DNA from: Paraburkholderia youngii
GTDB taxonomy: Bacteria; Pseudomonadota; Gammaproteobacteria; Burkholderiales; Burkholderiaceae
Direction of reading: 5' to 3'
Assembly: GCF_013366925.1 (NCBI RefSeq)
Contig: NZ_JAALDK010000002.1
Span: forward strand, 186,001-250,000
DNA: 64,000 bases
Shown here: positions 61,676 to 64,000 of the stretch, in pieces
How positions within the stretch are numbered: position 1 is the stretch's first letter
Layout of the letters: every line of letters starts with the position of its first letter
The notes under the pieces: model-generated
Told to the model about the DNA's origin: nothing
The model's database searches: none
What the model saw: only the letters and a program-made list of their open reading frames with translations
Program-made: the position numbers and the translations under genes

Positions 61676-61693
61676 CCTGTCCAATCGGACAGG
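61676..61693. promoter_or_regulatory. Perfect palindrome, probable TetR/RutR-type operator
   Basis: CCTGTCC (61676-61682) and GGACAGG (61687-61693) form a perfect inverted repeat with a 4-base centre, the same geometry as the RutR box. It lies between the divergent regulator and hydrolase genes, about 120 bases before the hydrolase start. Confidence 0.65.
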
Positions 61694-61813
61694 ATTCGAA
61701 GGGCGGGATTTCAGGAGCCGCACAGTGCTACCCGGGCGTGCACCGCGATGGCTCTTCGCGCCCCACGCGGTGGCATGCACGCACGTTTGACGAACACGGA
61801 CAGGAGGACACGT

Positions 61814-63079
61814 ATGAACGCAGTAAGCGAAGCCGCGCTGACGACCGCGATCCACGTGAACGGCCAGCGCTTGTGGGACAGCTTGATGGAGATGGCGAAG
61901 ATTGGCGCCACCCCCAAGGGCGGCGTGTGCCGTCTCGCGCTGACCGACCTCGACAAGCAGGGCCGCGATCTCATCGTGCAATGGGCGAAAGAGGCGAACT
62001 GCACGGTGAGTGTCGACCAGATGGGCAACGTGTTCATGCGCCGCGCGGGGCGTGACAACGACCTGCCGCCCGTGATGACCGGCTCGCACGCCGACTCGCA
62101 GCCGACGGGCGGCCGCTTCGACGGTATCTATGGTGTGCTCGGCGGGCTGGAGGTGATTCGCTCGCTGAACGATTACGGCATCGAAACCGAGCGGCCTGTT
62201 GAAACGGTGATCTGGACCAACGAAGAGGGCTCGCGTTTCGCGCCGGCGATGGTCGCCTCCGGCGTATTTGCCGGCGTGTTCACGCTCGAGTACGGGCTTT
62301 CGCGCAAGGACGTCGACGGCAAGACCATCGGCGAGGAATTGCAGCGCATCGGCTATGCGGGCGCAGTGCCGTGCGGCGGTCGGAAGATTCACGCTGCGTT
62401 CGAGCTGCACATCGAACAAGGGCCAATACTCGAGGCCGAAAACAAAACGATAGGGGTGGTCACCGACGCGCAAGGCCAGCGCTGGTACGAAGTCGTGCTC
62501 ACGGGGCAGGAAGCGCACGCGGGGCCTACGCCGATGCCGCGCCGCCGCGACGCGCTGCTAGGCGCCTCGCGGGTCGTGCAGCTCGTCAATGAAATCGGCC
62601 TGCGTCACGCGCCGCTCGCGTGCGCGACGGTCGGCATGATGCAGGTGCATCCGAATTCGCGCAACGTGATTCCCGGCCGCGTGTTCTTCACCATCGACTT
62701 TCGCCATCCGCAGGACGAGGTGCTGGCGCAGATGGACGCAGAGCTGCGCGAAGGCATCGCGAAGATCGCGCAACTGGGCAAGCTCGAAGCCGACGTCGAG
62801 CAGATTTTCTACTACGCGCCCGTGCCGTTCGACGCGGCTTGTGTGAAGTCCGTGCGCGCGGCGGCCGAGCGCTTCGGCTATTCGAACCGCGACATCGTGT
62901 CGGGTGCAGGACACGACGCGTGCTATCTGGCGACGGTCGCGCCGACCTCGATGGTGTTCGTGCCGTGCATCGACGGAATCAGCCACAACGAAGTCGAGGA
63001 CGCGACGATCGAATGGATCGAAGCCGGCGCGAACGTGTTGCTGCACGCGATGCTCGAACGCGCGAGCGAACCCGGCTGA
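61814..63079 (+). CDS. M20-type Zn-dependent hydrolase (beta-ureidopropionase/N-carbamoyl amino acid hydrolase)
   Basis: From ATG 61814 (AGGAGG 7 bases upstream; the frame is open from 61748) the protein has 421 residues. Metal and active-site motifs are GSHADSQPTGGRFDGIYG (His92, Asp103), TNEEGSRF (Glu137/Glu138), ELHIEQGPILE (His200) and, near the end, GISHNEVEDA. The family releases carbamate from N-carbamoyl-beta-alanine or N-carbamoyl amino acids. Next to preT and an RutR-like regulator it most probably performs the last step of reductive uracil/thymine breakdown. Confidence 0.9.
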   Translation: MNAVSEAALTTAIHVNGQRLWDSLMEMAKIGATPKGGVCRLALTDLDKQGRDLIVQWAKEANCTVSVDQMGNVFMRRAGRDNDLPPVMTGSHADSQPTGGRFDGIYGVLGGLEVIRSLNDYGIETERPVETVIWTNEEGSRFAPAMVASGVFAGVFTLEYGLSRKDVDGKTIGEELQRIGYAGAVPCGGRKIHAAFELHIEQGPILEAENKTIGVVTDAQGQRWYEVVLTGQEAHAGPTPMPRRRDALLGASRVVQLVNEIGLRHAPLACATVGMMQVHPNSRNVIPGRVFFTIDFRHPQDEVLAQMDAELREGIAKIAQLGKLEADVEQIFYYAPVPFDAACVKSVRAAAERFGYSNRDIVSGAGHDACYLATVAPTSMVFVPCIDGISHNEVEDATIEWIEAGANVLLHAMLERASEPG

Positions 63080-63204
63080 CGCCCAACGATTGAACACGAG
63101 CGGTCTCAGCGCCGCGCTGTCTTTCCCACGATTCCCCTGTACCGGCCGCGCGCATCACGCACACGGCCGGCGGACCCGTGTTTTGCCTCGCAAGGAGCAC
63201 CCGG

Positions 63205-64000
63205 ATGTCCCAGACCACCTCGAATGCCGCCGACGGCATCGCCCCAGGCCGTCTCAACGCCGAGCAGCTCGGCTGCAATTTTGCCGACGTCGCGCCGCCG
63301 CTTTCCGCGAACGCGGCCGTGATCGCGGCCGACCGCTGTCATTACTGTTACGACGCACCCTGCGTACACGCGTGCCCCACGGGCATCGACATTCCCGGCT
63401 TCATCCGCAAGATCGGCAACGGCAATCTGAAGGGGGCGGCGCGCGACATTCTGAGCGCGAACCCGCTGGGCGGCATGTGCGCGCGAGTGTGCCCCACCGA
63501 AATTCTCTGCGAAGGCGCCTGCGTGAGAAATCATCAGGATGGCGAGCCGGTTCGGATCGGCGCGCTGCAACGTCATGCCACCGACTTCCAGATGGCGCGC
63601 GAAGCCGCCGGTGCGCCTGCGCTCTTCAAGCGCGCGAGCGACACATGCCGTCAGGTAGCGGTGGTCGGCGCGGGTCCCGCGGGTCTTGCCTGCGCGCACA
63701 CGCTCGCGCTGGCCGGGCATCGCGTGAGCGTCTTCGATGCGGGCAAACATCCGGGCGGTCTGAACGAGTATGGCATCGCGGCGTACAAGACCGTCGATGA
63801 TTACGCACAGCGCGAGGTGCGGTGGCTGCTTTCAATCGGCGGGATAGAACTGCGCCAGGGCCAACGGCTGGGGCATGACATCACGCTAGAGGAACTACGC
63901 GCAGCGTACGACGCGGTGTTCATCGGCGTGGGACTCGGCGGCACGCACACGCTGTCCGTCGAAGGCGAAATGCTCGACGGCGTGCTCGATGCGGTGGATT
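63205..64000 (+). CDS. preT: NAD-dependent dihydropyrimidine dehydrogenase subunit PreT (partial, cut by window end)
   Basis: The frame starts at ATG 63205, behind AAGGAG, and is open to the window edge (265 codons seen; the family has about 410-450). Two clusters of Cys bind iron-sulfur centres (CHYCYDAPCVHACPTGIDIP; CARVCPTEILCEGACV), followed by the dinucleotide-binding motif VAVVGAGPAGLACAHTLALA and GGLNEYGIAAYK. PreT with PreA reduces uracil and thymine with NADH. It is 125 bases downstream of the hydrolase; preA is expected just beyond the window. Confidence 0.92.
   Translation, partial: MSQTTSNAADGIAPGRLNAEQLGCNFADVAPPLSANAAVIAADRCHYCYDAPCVHACPTGIDIPGFIRKIGNGNLKGAARDILSANPLGGMCARVCPTEILCEGACVRNHQDGEPVRIGALQRHATDFQMAREAAGAPALFKRASDTCRQVAVVGAGPAGLACAHTLALAGHRVSVFDAGKHPGGLNEYGIAAYKTVDDYAQREVRWLLSIGGIELRQGQRLGHDITLEELRAAYDAVFIGVGLGGTHTLSVEGEMLDGVLDAVD

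Noticed and set aside
1..64000. CRISPR arrays, complete insertion sequences, integrases or rRNA genes
   Set aside because: No regularly spaced repeats, transposase or integrase signatures or rRNA segments were recognised on either strand.

Overview
The window is GC-rich, densely coded proteobacterial DNA. Gene families and synteny (ddpXABCDF, PreT with an RutR-type regulator, fused DctQM TRAP permease, long ExbB with two ExbD, XRE-cupin regulator) point to a Paraburkholderia/Caballeronia-type betaproteobacterium. That placement is inferred from protein families only; no rRNA or core marker is present. Except for the right edge (preT, cut at 64000), the genes are internal.

Left third (321-20940, all + strand). 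An XRE-cupin regulator precedes a tightly packed 15-gene run: TonB-dependent receptor, TonB, ExbB, two ExbD, an exported TPR protein, a YejABEF-type peptide ABC importer, a TldD/TldE-type metallopeptidase pair, two tandem GNAT acetyltransferases and an RND pump inner-membrane protein. The gene set reads as one peptide-handling route: outer-membrane capture, dedicated energisation, inner-membrane import, cytoplasmic cleavage, N-acetylation and export. I regard it as the best candidate in the window for an undescribed system. No precursor-peptide gene is visible, so uptake or detoxification of a foreign peptide is more likely than production.

20941-25670 is a scarred region. It holds a YhcG-type nuclease remnant with a frameshift, fused to an internally deleted groEL remnant beside tRNA-Lys(TTT). 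Three hsp20 genes follow, with a divergent small gene, heat-shock-type promoters and a leader that can hide the Shine-Dalgarno sequence. A diverged second copy of that leader precedes a 59-residue ORF. Remains of a flavodoxin reductase/2Fe-2S protein close the region.

25670-32651 (- strand) is a D-Ala-D-Ala scavenging operon: a RpiR-type regulator (frameshifted), DdpX dipeptidase and the DdpABCDF transporter. 33162-40301 holds accessory genes: an EamA exporter divergent from an ABATE/CGNR regulator, a GH74 lipoprotein with a strong terminator, and a LysR/NTF2-like divergent pair, separated by long stretches with no recognisable gene.

41356-56199 is a divergent catabolic cluster. On the - strand are a TRAP transporter, a GntR regulator and a D-2-hydroxyacid dehydrogenase. 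On the + strand are an aldehyde dehydrogenase, HpaI-type aldolase, acyl-CoA dehydrogenase, FrdA-like flavoprotein, CaiB CoA-transferase, GMC oxidoreductase and EtfBA. It probably degrades an alcohol or acid through CoA activation, dehydrogenation and retro-aldol cleavage; the substrate cannot be read from sequence. The last part contains secreted proteins and lipoproteins (including a tandem paralogous pair) and the start of a reductive pyrimidine-degradation operon (TetR/RutR-like regulator, ureidopropionase-type hydrolase, preT).
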